Source: CF-96 sp036269455
Lineage (GTDB): Bacteria; Chloroflexota; Dormibacteria; Aeolococcales; Aeolococcaceae
DNA: 16,281 nt
Direction: 5' to 3'
NCBI GenBank assembly: GCA_036269455.1
Contig: DATARS010000148.1
Coordinates: forward strand, 1 to 16,281
Shown here: positions 6,583 through 13,905 of the stretch, piece after piece
Layout of the letters: every line of letters starts with the position of its first letter
How positions within the stretch are numbered: the first letter of the stretch is position 1
The notes under the pieces: model-generated
The model's input: only the letters and a program-made list of their open reading frames with translations
What the model was told of the DNA's origin: nothing
Databases searched by the model: none
Program-made: the position numbers and the translations under genes

Positions 6583-6706
6583 CTGATTGAGGTACCCTTC
6601 GGACGCGCCGACCATAGGCCCGGTTCGCCGCGAGGATTACAGTGCCTTCGGACGGGCGCAGCCGCGTGCAGGCGCGCGCGCCTCCGTCGTCAAGTTGCGC
6701 CCCCGT

Positions 6707-6723
6707 GGAGGAGGAGGAGAAGG
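6707..6723 (+). promoter_or_regulatory. Very strong, repetitive ribosome binding site of GSI-beta
   Basis: GGAGGAGGAGGAGAAGG, four GGA repeats ending 3 nt before ATG at 6727. It fixes the start and suggests high translation. Most other genes in the window have weak or no Shine-Dalgarno sequence. Confidence 0.8.
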
Positions 6724-6726
6724 ACC

Positions 6727-8175
6727 ATGGCGATCGACGAGTCCGTGGCTGCGAAGGTGTCGCCGAAGCAGGTGATCGCCGACGCCAGGAAGTTGGGAAT
6801 CAAGATCATCGATTTCCGCTTCACCGACCTGCCGGGGACGTGGCAGCACTTCAGCGTCCCCGTCAGCGAGCTCACCGAGGACCTCTTCACCGAGGGCATC
6901 GGCTTCGACGGCTCGAGCATCCGCGGCTTCCAGAAGATCCACGAGAGCGACATGCTGCTCTTCCCGGATCCGGCGACCGCCAGGGTGGACCCGTGCCTCG
7001 AGGTCCCGACGATGTGGATCGTCTGCGACATCAAGGATCCGCTCAAGCGCGAGCCGTACAGCCGTGACCCGCGCTACATCGCGCGCAAGGCCGAGGCATA
7101 CCTGCGCGACACCGGGATCGCCGACACCTCCTACTGGGGCCCGGAGGCGGAGTTCTACATCTTCAACTCCATCCGCTTCGACCAGAACGCCCACGAGGGC
7201 TACTACTTCATCGACTCCGAGGAGGGCATCTGGAACAGCGGGCGCAACGGCGCCACGCCGAACCTCGGCTACCTGCCGCGGCACAAGGAGGGCTACTTCC
7301 CGGTGCCGCCGGTCGACAAGCTGCAGGACCTGCGCAGCAGGATCACCCTGGCGCTGATCGACTCCGGCGTCCACATCGAGGTGCACCACCACGAGGTCGG
7401 CACCGCGGGTCAGACCGAGATCGACATGCGCTTCGACACCCTGACGACGATGGCCGACAAGGTGCTCACCTACAAGTACATCGTCAAGAACGTCTGCTAT
7501 CAGAACGGCTACACCGCGACCTTCATGCCCAAGCCGCTCTTCGGTGACAACGGCAGCGGCATGCACACCCACCAGTCGCTCTGGAAGGACGGCGTGCCGC
7601 TCTTCTACGACAAGAACGGCTACGCGCTGCTCAGCGACACCGCGCGCTGGTACATCGGCGGCCTGCTCAAGCACGCCCCGGCGATCCTCGCCTTCTCCAA
7701 CCCCACCACCAACAGCTACCGCCGCCTGGTGCCGGGATACGAGGCGCCGATCAACCTGGTGTACTCGGCGCGCAACCGCAGCGCCTGCGTGCGCATCCCG
7801 ACCTACAGCGACAGCCCCAAGGCGCGCCGCCTCGAGTTCCGCACCCCGGACCCGACCTGCAATCCGTACCTCGCGTTCCCGGCGATGCTCATGGCCGGCC
7901 TGGACGGGGTGCAGAACAAGATCGAGCCGCCGAAGCCCATCGACGAGGACCTCTACGAGCTCGATCCCGAGATGGCCGCGATGGTGAAGAGCACCCCCGG
8001 CTCGCTCTCCGAGGTGCTGGACGCCCTCGAGTCCGACAACGAGTTCCTGCAGAAGGGCGGGGTCTTCACCGAGGACCTCATCTACACCTACATCGCCTAC
8101 AAGCGCGAGCGCGAGGTCGACCCCGTCGCCCTGCGCCCGCATCCCTACGAGTTCGCCCTGTACTACGACGCGTAG
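6727..8175 (+). CDS. glnA: Glutamine synthetase type I, beta subclass (adenylylatable)
   Basis: The second glutamine synthetase, 482 residues, closely patterned on actinobacterial GlnA1. It carries the beta-type insertion after the first metal-binding Glu residues (FDQNAHEGYYFIDSEEG to GYLPRHKEGYFPVPP), the catalytic blocks GFDGSSIRGF, HHHEVGTAGQTEIDMRF, DNGSGMHTHQS, YRRLVPGYEAP and RRLEFRTPDPTCNPY, and a tail ending RPHPYEFALYYDA. Tyr410 in EDLYELDPEM matches the tyrosine adenylylated by GlnE in E. coli (Tyr397) and M. tuberculosis. No GlnE or GlnD gene is in the window. The start at 6727 is fixed by the GGA-repeat ribosome site. Expected to be the main ammonium-assimilating enzyme; it appears to be a single-gene unit between the operator region (6487-6726) and the terminator at 8189-8218. 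Confidence 0.95.
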   Translation: MAIDESVAAKVSPKQVIADARKLGIKIIDFRFTDLPGTWQHFSVPVSELTEDLFTEGIGFDGSSIRGFQKIHESDMLLFPDPATARVDPCLEVPTMWIVCDIKDPLKREPYSRDPRYIARKAEAYLRDTGIADTSYWGPEAEFYIFNSIRFDQNAHEGYYFIDSEEGIWNSGRNGATPNLGYLPRHKEGYFPVPPVDKLQDLRSRITLALIDSGVHIEVHHHEVGTAGQTEIDMRFDTLTTMADKVLTYKYIVKNVCYQNGYTATFMPKPLFGDNGSGMHTHQSLWKDGVPLFYDKNGYALLSDTARWYIGGLLKHAPAILAFSNPTTNSYRRLVPGYEAPINLVYSARNRSACVRIPTYSDSPKARRLEFRTPDPTCNPYLAFPAMLMAGLDGVQNKIEPPKPIDEDLYELDPEMAAMVKSTPGSLSEVLDALESDNEFLQKGGVFTEDLIYTYIAYKREREVDPVALRPHPYEFALYYDA

Positions 8176-8188
8176 CCAGCGGCTCGGC

Positions 8189-8218
8189 GCGCCGGAGGGG
8201 TTCTGGCCCCTCCGGCGC
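8189..8218. terminator. Bidirectional terminator between convergent glnA and dxs
   Basis: GCGCCGGAGGGG pairs perfectly with CCCCTCCGGCGC around TTCTGG: a 12-bp stem and 6-nt loop. It starts 13 nt after the glnA stop and ends 10 nt from the dxs stop, so it can serve both strands. Neither side has a T-run. Confidence 0.75.
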
Positions 8219-8228
8219 CACGCCGGGG

Positions 8229-10109
8229 TCAGCCGGCGAGCGCGCTCGAGGCGTCCCGCGGGAGCAGGGCGTGGACCGCGGCCACGAGGCCGTCGGCGTC
8301 GAGCCCGAAGTCGCGGAGCAGGCCGGCCTGGTTGCCGTGCTCGTGGAAGGCGTCGGGCAGCCCGAGCACCCGCACCGGCACCGTGACCCCCGCGGCCGCG
8401 AGCGCCTCGAGGACGCCGCTCCCGAAGCCGCCGCGCACGGTCCCGTCCTCGACGGTCAGGGCGGCGCGGTGGCGTTCGACGAGCGCCGGGATGTCGGGGT
8501 CGACCGGCTTGGCGAAGCGGGCGTCGACGACCGTGGCGGAGATCCCGGAGGTGGCGAGCCGCTCGGCGGCGGCGAGCGCAACCGGGACCATCTTGCCGAT
8601 GGCGAGAAGGGCGATGTCGCGGCCCTCGCGGCGCACCATCCCGCGTCCCACCTCGACGGGGACCAGCGGGGCGCTCGCGGCGCCGGGCGCCGCTCCGCGG
8701 GGAAAGCGCAGCGCGAAGGGGCCGTCGGACTCCAGCCCCGTGGCGAGGAGCATGCGCATCTCGTCGGGGGTGCTCGGCGCGCAGACCGTCATCCCCGGGA
8801 TGCAGCGGAGGTAGGCGAGGTCGAGGGCGCCGTGATGGGAGGCGCCGTCGTCGCCGGTGATGCCGGCGCGGTCGAGGACGAAGAGCACCGGCGCGCGATG
8901 CAGCGACGCGTCGCAGGCGACCTGGTCGAAGGCGCGCTGGAGGAAGGTGGAGTAGATGCACACCACCGGGCGCAGCCCGCTGAGCGCCAGCCCGCTGGCG
9001 AAGGTCACCGCGTGCTGCTCGGCGATGCCGACGTCGAAGAAGCGGTCCGGGTGGCGCTCGGCGAAGCCCAGCAACCCGGTCGACGAGGCCATGGCGGCGG
9101 TGATGGCGACGATCCGCGGATCCGAGGCGGCGGCCTCGCAGAGCGCCTCGCCGAAGAGGTCGGTCCAGGAGGCGCCGCGCGCGCCCGCCCGCCCGGTCAC
9201 CGGGTCGAAGCTCGAGACGCCGTGGAAGAGGTCGACCTTGTCGGCCTCGGCGGGGCCGTAGCCGCGCCCCTTCTCGGTGACCACGTGCACCACCACCGGG
9301 CCGCGGTACCGGGCCGCGTCGCGGAGCGCGCGCTCGATGGCGCGCACATCGTGGCCGTCGATCGGGCCGCCGTACTTGAGGCCCAGGCTCTCGAAGATCG
9401 AGGGCGGCGCCACCAGCTGCTTGACCGAGTTCTTCATCCGCCTGGCGGCGTCGTAGGCGAGCTCGCCGCCGAGGGGGAGGCCGCGGAGCACCGACCCGGC
9501 GGCGTCCTTGGCGGCCTCGTAGCGCGGCGAGAGCCGCAGCCGGGCGAGGTTCTCGGCGAGGCCGCCGATGGTCGGCGCGTAGGAGCGGCCGTTGTCGTTG
9601 AGGACGATGAGCAGCTCGGGCTGGTGGTGGCCGATGTTGTTGAGCGCCTCGTAGGCCATGCCGCCGGTGAGCGCCCCGTCGCCGACCACGCAGATGGTGC
9701 GGCCGCGCTCGCCCCGCAGCCGGCGCGCGGTGGCGACGGCGAGCGCATAGGAGAGCCCGGTCGAGGCGTGCGAGTTCTCGACGAGGTCGTGCTCGGACTC
9801 GGCGCGGCAGGGGTAGCCGCTCAGCCCGCCGCGCTGGCGCAGGGTGTCGAACTGCTCCTGGCGGCCGGTGAGCAGCTTGTGCACGTAGGCCTGGTGGCCG
9901 GTGTCGAAGATGATCCGGTCGCGCGGGCTCTCGAAGACACGGTGGAGCGCGACGGTGAGCTCCACCACGCCGAGGTTGACCCCGAGGTGACCCCCGGTGC
10001 GGGACACCGCCCCGACCAGGAATTGCCGGATCTCGTCGCAGAGACGGTCCACGTCGGCATGGCCGAGACCGCGCAGGTCCCCGGGCCCCGCGATCTCTGG
10101 GAGGAGCAC
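8229..10109 (-). CDS. dxs: 1-deoxy-D-xylulose-5-phosphate synthase
   Basis: First enzyme of the MEP isoprenoid pathway: joins pyruvate and glyceraldehyde 3-phosphate with thiamine diphosphate. The 626 residues match the usual length. Visible are GGHLGVNLG (His41), DTGHQAYVHKLLTGR (His72), the thiamine-binding GDG (143-145) to NDN (171-173) motif, and DVGIAEQHAVTF with the catalytic Glu364. The N-terminus MLLPEIAGPGDLRGL is typical of DXS, which supports the GTG start at 10109. No Shine-Dalgarno is seen; a TAGACT hexamer lies 7 nt upstream, suggesting its own leaderless transcript, although the oxidoreductase gene ends only 21 nt upstream on the same strand. It converges on glnA with a shared terminator. 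The protein is complete. Confidence 0.96.
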   Translation of the reverse strand: MLLPEIAGPGDLRGLGHADVDRLCDEIRQFLVGAVSRTGGHLGVNLGVVELTVALHRVFESPRDRIIFDTGHQAYVHKLLTGRQEQFDTLRQRGGLSGYPCRAESEHDLVENSHASTGLSYALAVATARRLRGERGRTICVVGDGALTGGMAYEALNNIGHHQPELLIVLNDNGRSYAPTIGGLAENLARLRLSPRYEAAKDAAGSVLRGLPLGGELAYDAARRMKNSVKQLVAPPSIFESLGLKYGGPIDGHDVRAIERALRDAARYRGPVVVHVVTEKGRGYGPAEADKVDLFHGVSSFDPVTGRAGARGASWTDLFGEALCEAAASDPRIVAITAAMASSTGLLGFAERHPDRFFDVGIAEQHAVTFASGLALSGLRPVVCIYSTFLQRAFDQVACDASLHRAPVLFVLDRAGITGDDGASHHGALDLAYLRCIPGMTVCAPSTPDEMRMLLATGLESDGPFALRFPRGAAPGAASAPLVPVEVGRGMVRREGRDIALLAIGKMVPVALAAAERLATSGISATVVDARFAKPVDPDIPALVERHRAALTVEDGTVRGGFGSGVLEALAAAGVTVPVRVLGLPDAFHEHGNQAGLLRDFGLDADGLVAAVHALLPRDASSALAG

Positions 10110-10116
10110 GCGAGGA

Positions 10117-10122
10117 AGTCTA
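10117..10122 (-). promoter_or_regulatory. -10-like TAGACT 7 nt before the dxs start
   Basis: On the minus strand GGCTAGACT is followed by 7 nt and the GTG start codon. This spacing would put the transcription start at or next to the start codon. It lies in the 21-nt gap after the oxidoreductase stop codon. Confidence 0.4.
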
Positions 10123-10130
10123 GCCGGACT

Positions 10131-11042
10131 TCACCCCGCGGCCGCCCCCCTGTGGAGGGCGCGCATCGCCCGGGGCATGAGCACCACGGAGTCCAGGCCG
10201 GCGTCGCGGTACTCGTCGAGCCGCGCCCGGCACGCGGCGGCGTCGCCGATCGCGGCGAAGCGCTCCAGCGGAGCGCCGCTCCCCCCCGACGGGGCGGCGA
10301 GCAGCTCCCCCTCGCCGGGCAGGGCGTGGACCGCGGCGACGGTGCGCCGCACCGCCTCGACCTGGCGGACGGCATCGGCCATGTCGGTGCGGGCGAGGAG
10401 CACGTAGCCGAGGACGTCGACCGCCTCGGGGTCGCGGCCGGCGGCCTCCGCCGCCTCGCGGACCAGCCGGACGGCCCGGCGGGTGTACTCGGGCCCGCTC
10501 GCATAGTTGAGGAGGACGCCGTCGGCGAGGGCGCCGGCGAGGCGGAGCGTCCGCGGCCCCACCGCGGCGAGGAGCAGCGGCACCGGTGCCTGCGCGCGGG
10601 CGCGCGCCGGCGCGGCCGCCAGGCGTGCCCGCCAGCGCCGGCCGGGGTGATCGACCGCGCCGCCGCCGAGCACAGCCCGGCAGATGCGCAGCGCGTCCTC
10701 GAGCGACTCGGTGCTCGCCGGCTCCTGGCCCAGGGCGCGGGCATGGTCGGGGGCGCCGCGGCCGAGGCCGAGCAGCGCCCGTCCCGGAGCGAGGCGGTCG
10801 AGGCTCGCCGCCCCCCGGGCGAGGGCGGCGGGATGGCGGTCGACGACGTTGGCGATCCCCGGTCCCACCCGGATCGTGGTGGTCGCCGCCAGCGCCGCGG
10901 CGCTCACCACGAAGGCGTCCGCCTCGAGCCCCGACTCGCCGGCGAGGACCGCCTCGTAGCCCAGCCCCTCGGCCTCGACGGCGGCGTCGACGGCGTCGCT
11001 CAGGCTCATCTCCCCGGTGGCCACCGCGAACCGGCTCGTCAT
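10131..11042 (-). CDS. Luciferase-like (LLM class) flavin/F420-dependent oxidoreductase
   Basis: A 303-residue TIM-barrel oxidoreductase of the bacterial luciferase superfamily. The pattern IRVGPGIANVVDRHPAALAR, then SLDRLAPGRALLGLGRG (residues about 57-96), is characteristic, as are AVGPRTLRLAGALADGVLLNY and a late DSVVLMPRA. Many relatives in high-GC Gram-positives use coenzyme F420, but cofactor and substrate cannot be read from the sequence. The frame extends far upstream, but ATG at 11042 is chosen because the family match begins at FAVATGEMSLSDA and the upstream part overlaps the divergent gene. There is no Shine-Dalgarno; a TATCAT hexamer lies 9 nt upstream. Only 22 bp separate it from the divergent gene at 11065, and dxs follows 21 nt downstream. 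Confidence 0.85.
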   Translation of the reverse strand: MTSRFAVATGEMSLSDAVDAAVEAEGLGYEAVLAGESGLEADAFVVSAAALAATTTIRVGPGIANVVDRHPAALARGAASLDRLAPGRALLGLGRGAPDHARALGQEPASTESLEDALRICRAVLGGGAVDHPGRRWRARLAAAPARARAQAPVPLLLAAVGPRTLRLAGALADGVLLNYASGPEYTRRAVRLVREAAEAAGRDPEAVDVLGYVLLARTDMADAVRQVEAVRRTVAAVHALPGEGELLAAPSGGSGAPLERFAAIGDAAACRARLDEYRDAGLDSVVLMPRAMRALHRGAAAG

Positions 11043-11050
11043 CGGCGGCG

Positions 11051-11057
11051 CATGATA
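11051..11057. promoter_or_regulatory. Overlapping divergent -10-like elements in a 22-bp gap
   Basis: CATGATA reads CATGAT on the plus strand, 8 nt before ATG 11065, and TATCAT on the minus strand, 9 nt before ATG 11042. Both distances fit transcripts with almost no leader. Any -35 element must lie inside the opposite gene; none was recognised. Confidence 0.35.
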
Positions 11058-11064
11058 CGGACGG

Positions 11065-11871
11065 ATGGCATTCGACCCACGCGCCGCTCTGCTCACCGCG
11101 GTCGCCCAGCCTGACGGCGACGTCGCCGAGGCCGCGCTCTGGCTCGCGGTCGAGGACGACCCCGACGTCGATCCTGCGCCCTGGCTCGCCCTCCTCGACG
11201 AGATCGCCGGCGAGCTCGGCCCGCGGCTCGGCGCCGGGGCGCCGCCCGCGGGGATCGCCCCGGTGATCGCCGCCACGGTGCGCGACCGCCTGCGTCTGCG
11301 GGGCGCCGACGGCAGCGACCCCGCCCACCACTACCTCAACTCCATCCTCGAGCGCGGCGCCGGGAACCCGATCGGCTGCAGCACGGTCTGGATCGCCCTC
11401 GGCCGCCGCGCCGGGCTGCCCGTCGAGGGGGTGGGTCTGCCCGGCCACTTCGTGGTGCGGGTCGCGGGCACCCTGATCGACGCCCACGACGGCGGCGCGC
11501 CCTTCGACCTCGACGACGCCCGGCAGCTGGTCACCCGCGCCACCGGGATCGACGCGCCGCCCGACCTGGGACCCTGGCTCGCCCCCACCGGGGTGCGCGA
11601 GCTGGTGGCCCGGATGTCGCGCAACCTCCGCGCCCTCCACGCCACCCGCCAGCAGTGGGCGCTCGCGCTCCGCGCCGCCGACCGCTGCGTGGCGCTGCTG
11701 CCCGACGCCCCCGTCGAGCTCCGCGAGCGCGGCACCCTGCGGCTGCGCCTCGGCCTCACCGGCGGCGCGCTGCGCGACCTCCGCCGCTACCTCGACGGGG
11801 TCCCCGACGACGTCCCCGACCGCGCCCGGGTGGAGCGCGCCTACGCCTCGGCCCGGGGCATGCTCAACTGA
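11065..11871 (+). CDS. SirB1-like protein: transglutaminase-like domain plus helical-repeat C-terminus
   Basis: A 268-residue probably cytoplasmic protein. The segment HHYLNSILERGAGNPIGCST, then VWIALGRRAGLPVEGVGLPGHF (residues about 88-129), and LIDAHDGG match SirB1 family proteins, which combine a transglutaminase-like fold with tetratricopeptide-like helices. Cys105, His128 and Asp139 could suggest a Cys-His-Asp set, but related proteins often lack the nucleophile and the spacing differs from true transglutaminases, so catalysis is doubtful. Residues about 190-265 form amphipathic repeat helices (QQWALALRAADRCVALLPDA and onward). ATG at 11065 matches a plausible N-terminus; no clear ribosome site precedes it. 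The stop overlaps the start of the next small gene (TGATG). Its cellular role is unknown. Confidence 0.8.
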   Translation: MAFDPRAALLTAVAQPDGDVAEAALWLAVEDDPDVDPAPWLALLDEIAGELGPRLGAGAPPAGIAPVIAATVRDRLRLRGADGSDPAHHYLNSILERGAGNPIGCSTVWIALGRRAGLPVEGVGLPGHFVVRVAGTLIDAHDGGAPFDLDDARQLVTRATGIDAPPDLGPWLAPTGVRELVARMSRNLRALHATRQQWALALRAADRCVALLPDAPVELRERGTLRLRLGLTGGALRDLRRYLDGVPDDVPDRARVERAYASARGMLN

Positions 11872-12071
11872 TGGGCCTGAGCCTGCTGCGGCTCGTCGGC
11901 CTCGTGCTCGCCGCGGTCGGAGCCGGGATGGCGGTCGCCCCGGGGCTCACCCGCCGGGTGCTGCTCTTCGCCGGGGTGCGCTGGGAGCCCGACCCGCGCT
12001 CGCGTGTCGCCTCCTGGGCCCTGGTCATCCTCGGCCTGGTGGTCGTGCTGCTGAGCCGGCTCGTGCGTTAG
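11871..12071 (+). CDS. Small two-helix membrane protein, function unknown
   Basis: A 66-residue protein with two hydrophobic helices, about residues 3-24 (LSLLRLVGLVLAAVGAGMAV) and 45-62 (VASWALVILGLVVVLLS), joined by a basic loop and ending SRLVR. The ATG shares its A with the stop codon of the SirB1-like gene (TGATG), strong evidence for translational coupling. I do not recognise a family. The frame also stays open upstream, but that part is the other frame of the preceding gene. The stop TAG (12069-12071) overlaps the stop of the convergent gene by two bases. Confidence 0.7.
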   Translation: MGLSLLRLVGLVLAAVGAGMAVAPGLTRRVLLFAGVRWEPDPRSRVASWALVILGLVVVLLSRLVR

Positions 12072-12493
12072 CGCGCGCCCACGATCAGGGCGGTGATCCA
12101 GATCAGGAAGACCACGGCGAGCACGGCGAAGGGCATGAGCGCGAAGACGATGAAGGAGAAGACGAGACGCTCGTCGGACACCAGCGCCGGGTCGCGCATC
12201 CTTAGCCGGGCGTCGCGCAGGTACCAGAGGCCGCCGCCGACGACGAAGCCGAGGAGCAGGAAGAGGATCCCCAGCAGTGCGCTCCCGACCCCGACGCGGT
12301 GGGGGGCGAGGGTGAGCTTCCAGAGCAGGCCGAAACAGAGCGAGAGCACCCCGCAGCTGACGAAGCGCAGGGCGATGCCGGTAGGGCGCTGGCCCAACCC
12401 CGCGGGAGGTGTCGCCGGGGCCGGCGCGGGCGCTCGCTCGACGCGCCTGGGCGGGTTCGGGCGCGCGCGGCGATGGCGGGAGGACGCGGGCAC
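12068..12493 (-). CDS. Three-helix membrane protein, function unknown
   Basis: A 141-residue protein. Residues 1-35 are a Pro/Arg/Ala-rich, basic, probably cytoplasmic and disordered segment. Three hydrophobic helices follow at about 40-62 (with FVSCGVLSLCFGLLW), 69-91 (with LLGILFLLLGFVVGGGLWYL) and 109-138, the last close to the C-terminus. I do not recognise a family. GTG at 12493 is chosen because TATACT lies 9 nt upstream, the spacing also seen before the oxidoreductase gene; an in-frame GTG at 12517 would place that hexamer inside the gene. The long frame further upstream runs into the divergent secreted-protein gene and is not coding. The stop TAA (12068-12070, complement) shares two bases with the stop of the convergent small gene. 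Confidence 0.65.
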   Translation of the reverse strand: MPASSRHRRARPNPPRRVERAPAPAPATPPAGLGQRPTGIALRFVSCGVLSLCFGLLWKLTLAPHRVGVGSALLGILFLLLGFVVGGGLWYLRDARLRMRDPALVSDERLVFSFIVFALMPFAVLAVVFLIWITALIVGAR

Positions 12494-12502
12494 GGCGCGC
12501 CG

Positions 12503-12508
12503 AGTATA
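12503..12508 (-). promoter_or_regulatory. -10-like TATACT 9 nt before the three-helix protein start
   Basis: TATACT on the minus strand matches TATAAT at five of six positions and stands out in GC-rich surroundings. It is followed by 9 nt and GTG at 12493, implying a leader of only about 2-3 nt. No -35 match is seen. Confidence 0.45.
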
Positions 12509-12607
12509 GAGGGCCACCGAGCGCCCCCCGACGCCACGGGCCCCCAATCGAAAATGCGACCCTACGCGTGGCCTCACCGGCAACTGGGATGTGAAGGGAA
12601 CCCGCGC

Positions 12608-13828
12608 ATGAGCAATCGCGTGATGACCGCCGCGGTGGCCGCTGCCACCGCCTCGCTGCTCCTCGGCGGCGGCATCGTCCGCGCAGCGGCTCCGGACCTC
12701 GACCCGCAGCCCGCCGTCGCCAGCGCCGTCCAGGCGGTGCAGCCGCCGGAGCCCGCCACCCTGGTCCCGGTGCCCGTCACCGTCGCCGACCCGGGCACGG
12801 TCACGGCCCCGGTCACCACGATCGCCCCCTCCACCCACGTCCGGCATCTGATCCCCGGCAGCGGCCGGCACAGCACCCCGCAGGACGTGGTGGTGACCCC
12901 GGCGCCGCCGAGCCAGGCGAGCGCCAGCGTCCTCCAGATCAACCCGCTCGACACCTGCGTGAGCTGCACCCACGCCGGCGCCGGCTCGGGCACCGCCGAC
13001 GCCGAGGCGGTCGCCATCCGCCTGCTCGGCAACAACATCTCCGCGGGCAAGAGCAGCAGCGGCCAGAACAGCGGCGCGCTCCTCGCCATCCCCGCCAGCC
13101 CGCTGCTCTTCCTCGCGGTCGCCGACTGGGCGACCTCGGCCTCGCCGGGCGCGACCTCCACCTCGCACTCGCGCGCGGCGCTCGTCGACCTGATCATCGG
13201 CCCCTCGGCCACCTCGCACCAGGCCTCGAACGGCCACGCCGGCGGCGGGGTCATCTCCCTCGCCATCTTCGAGGCGACCAGCGACGCCGCCTACCAGGGG
13301 TCGTCCTCGAACGGCACCGGGGCGAACAACGGCGTCGACCTCAACATCGGCAACGGCGCCCTGGTGATCCTCATCCTCCACTCCGACGCCTCGGGCACCA
13401 GCCCGGGCTCGGCGTACGTCCTCGGGATCAACGGCACCAAGATCCTCGGCTCCGACAACACCGGCCCTGGCGGCATCCCGGTGACGGTGCCCGGCGTGGT
13501 CGGGTTGATCCTCCTCCAGGTGACCGGCAGCGGCGGCAACGGCAGCACCGGCAACCCCGCCGGCAACGGCGCGTCGGTCGGGACCGTCGGCGACCTGCTC
13601 GGCCAGAGCGGCCAGACCGCCGGCGTCCTCACCGCCTCCGCGGTCGGCCTGCCCGGCACCGGCGCTCCGTCCGCGGGCACCGCGACCGCGGCGCCGAACA
13701 CCGGCGGCGGTGCGCTCACCGCGCCCAACGCGGGCGTGGGCCTCGGCCTGGCGGCCGCGCTGCTCCTCCCCGCCGGCCTGCTCCTGCTCTTCGCCTCGCT
13801 CCGCCGCCGCGCCAACGGCGCCGGCTGA
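12608..13828 (+). CDS. Secreted, C-terminally anchored protein of unknown function
   Basis: A 406-residue protein with a signal peptide (about 1-28, MSNRVMTAAVAAATASLLLG ending VRAAA), a Pro/Val/Thr-rich linker (30-105), a possible disulfide or metal motif CVSC (117-120), and a Gly/Ser/Asn-rich body (about 120-345) with alternating hydrophobic strands such as GALLAIPASPLLFLAVADWA and GALVILILHSDAS, suggesting beta structure. The C-terminus has LPGTG at 348-352, a Gly/Ala/Thr spacer, one membrane helix (378-398) and RRR. This resembles a cell-wall sorting signal, but the motif is about 25 residues from the helix, farther than usual for sortase substrates. These two cysteines are the only ones I see. 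ATG at 12608 has GAAGGGA 8 nt upstream. It is divergent from the membrane protein gene and is followed by a terminator. I do not recognise the family. Confidence 0.75.
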   Translation: MSNRVMTAAVAAATASLLLGGGIVRAAAPDLDPQPAVASAVQAVQPPEPATLVPVPVTVADPGTVTAPVTTIAPSTHVRHLIPGSGRHSTPQDVVVTPAPPSQASASVLQINPLDTCVSCTHAGAGSGTADAEAVAIRLLGNNISAGKSSSGQNSGALLAIPASPLLFLAVADWATSASPGATSTSHSRAALVDLIIGPSATSHQASNGHAGGGVISLAIFEATSDAAYQGSSSNGTGANNGVDLNIGNGALVILILHSDASGTSPGSAYVLGINGTKILGSDNTGPGGIPVTVPGVVGLILLQVTGSGGNGSTGNPAGNGASVGTVGDLLGQSGQTAGVLTASAVGLPGTGAPSAGTATAAPNTGGGALTAPNAGVGLGLAAALLLPAGLLLLFASLRRRANGAG

Positions 13829-13850
13829 GCCGGTCCCCCTCTACACTCCG

Positions 13851-13881
13851 GAGCCGCCGCGGCCGGGTGCCGCGGCGGCTC
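13851..13881 (+). terminator. Strong terminator hairpin after the secreted-protein gene
   Basis: GAGCCGCCGCGGC (13851-13863) pairs perfectly with GCCGCGGCGGCTC (13869-13881) around CGGGT; three more pairs including one G-U extend it to 13848-13884. It lies 22 nt after the stop codon and just before the peroxiredoxin ribosome site. TACACT at 13842-13847 could be a -10 for the next gene, but a transcript starting there would begin inside the stem. Confidence 0.7.
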
Positions 13882-13905
13882 TGGTGCGTTCAGCGGAGGT
13901 GAGAG

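Noticed and set aside
6565..6726. TTG at 6565 as start of GSI-beta, giving a 54-residue extension
   Set aside because: The extension is Arg-rich and lies on the operator-like palindrome, while ATG 6727 has a very strong ribosome site and the normal family N-terminus.
8271..11114. A 947-residue plus-strand open frame across dxs and the oxidoreductase gene
   Set aside because: Both genes on the minus strand are recognisable and complete, and the plus frame has no motif. It is an antisense shadow.
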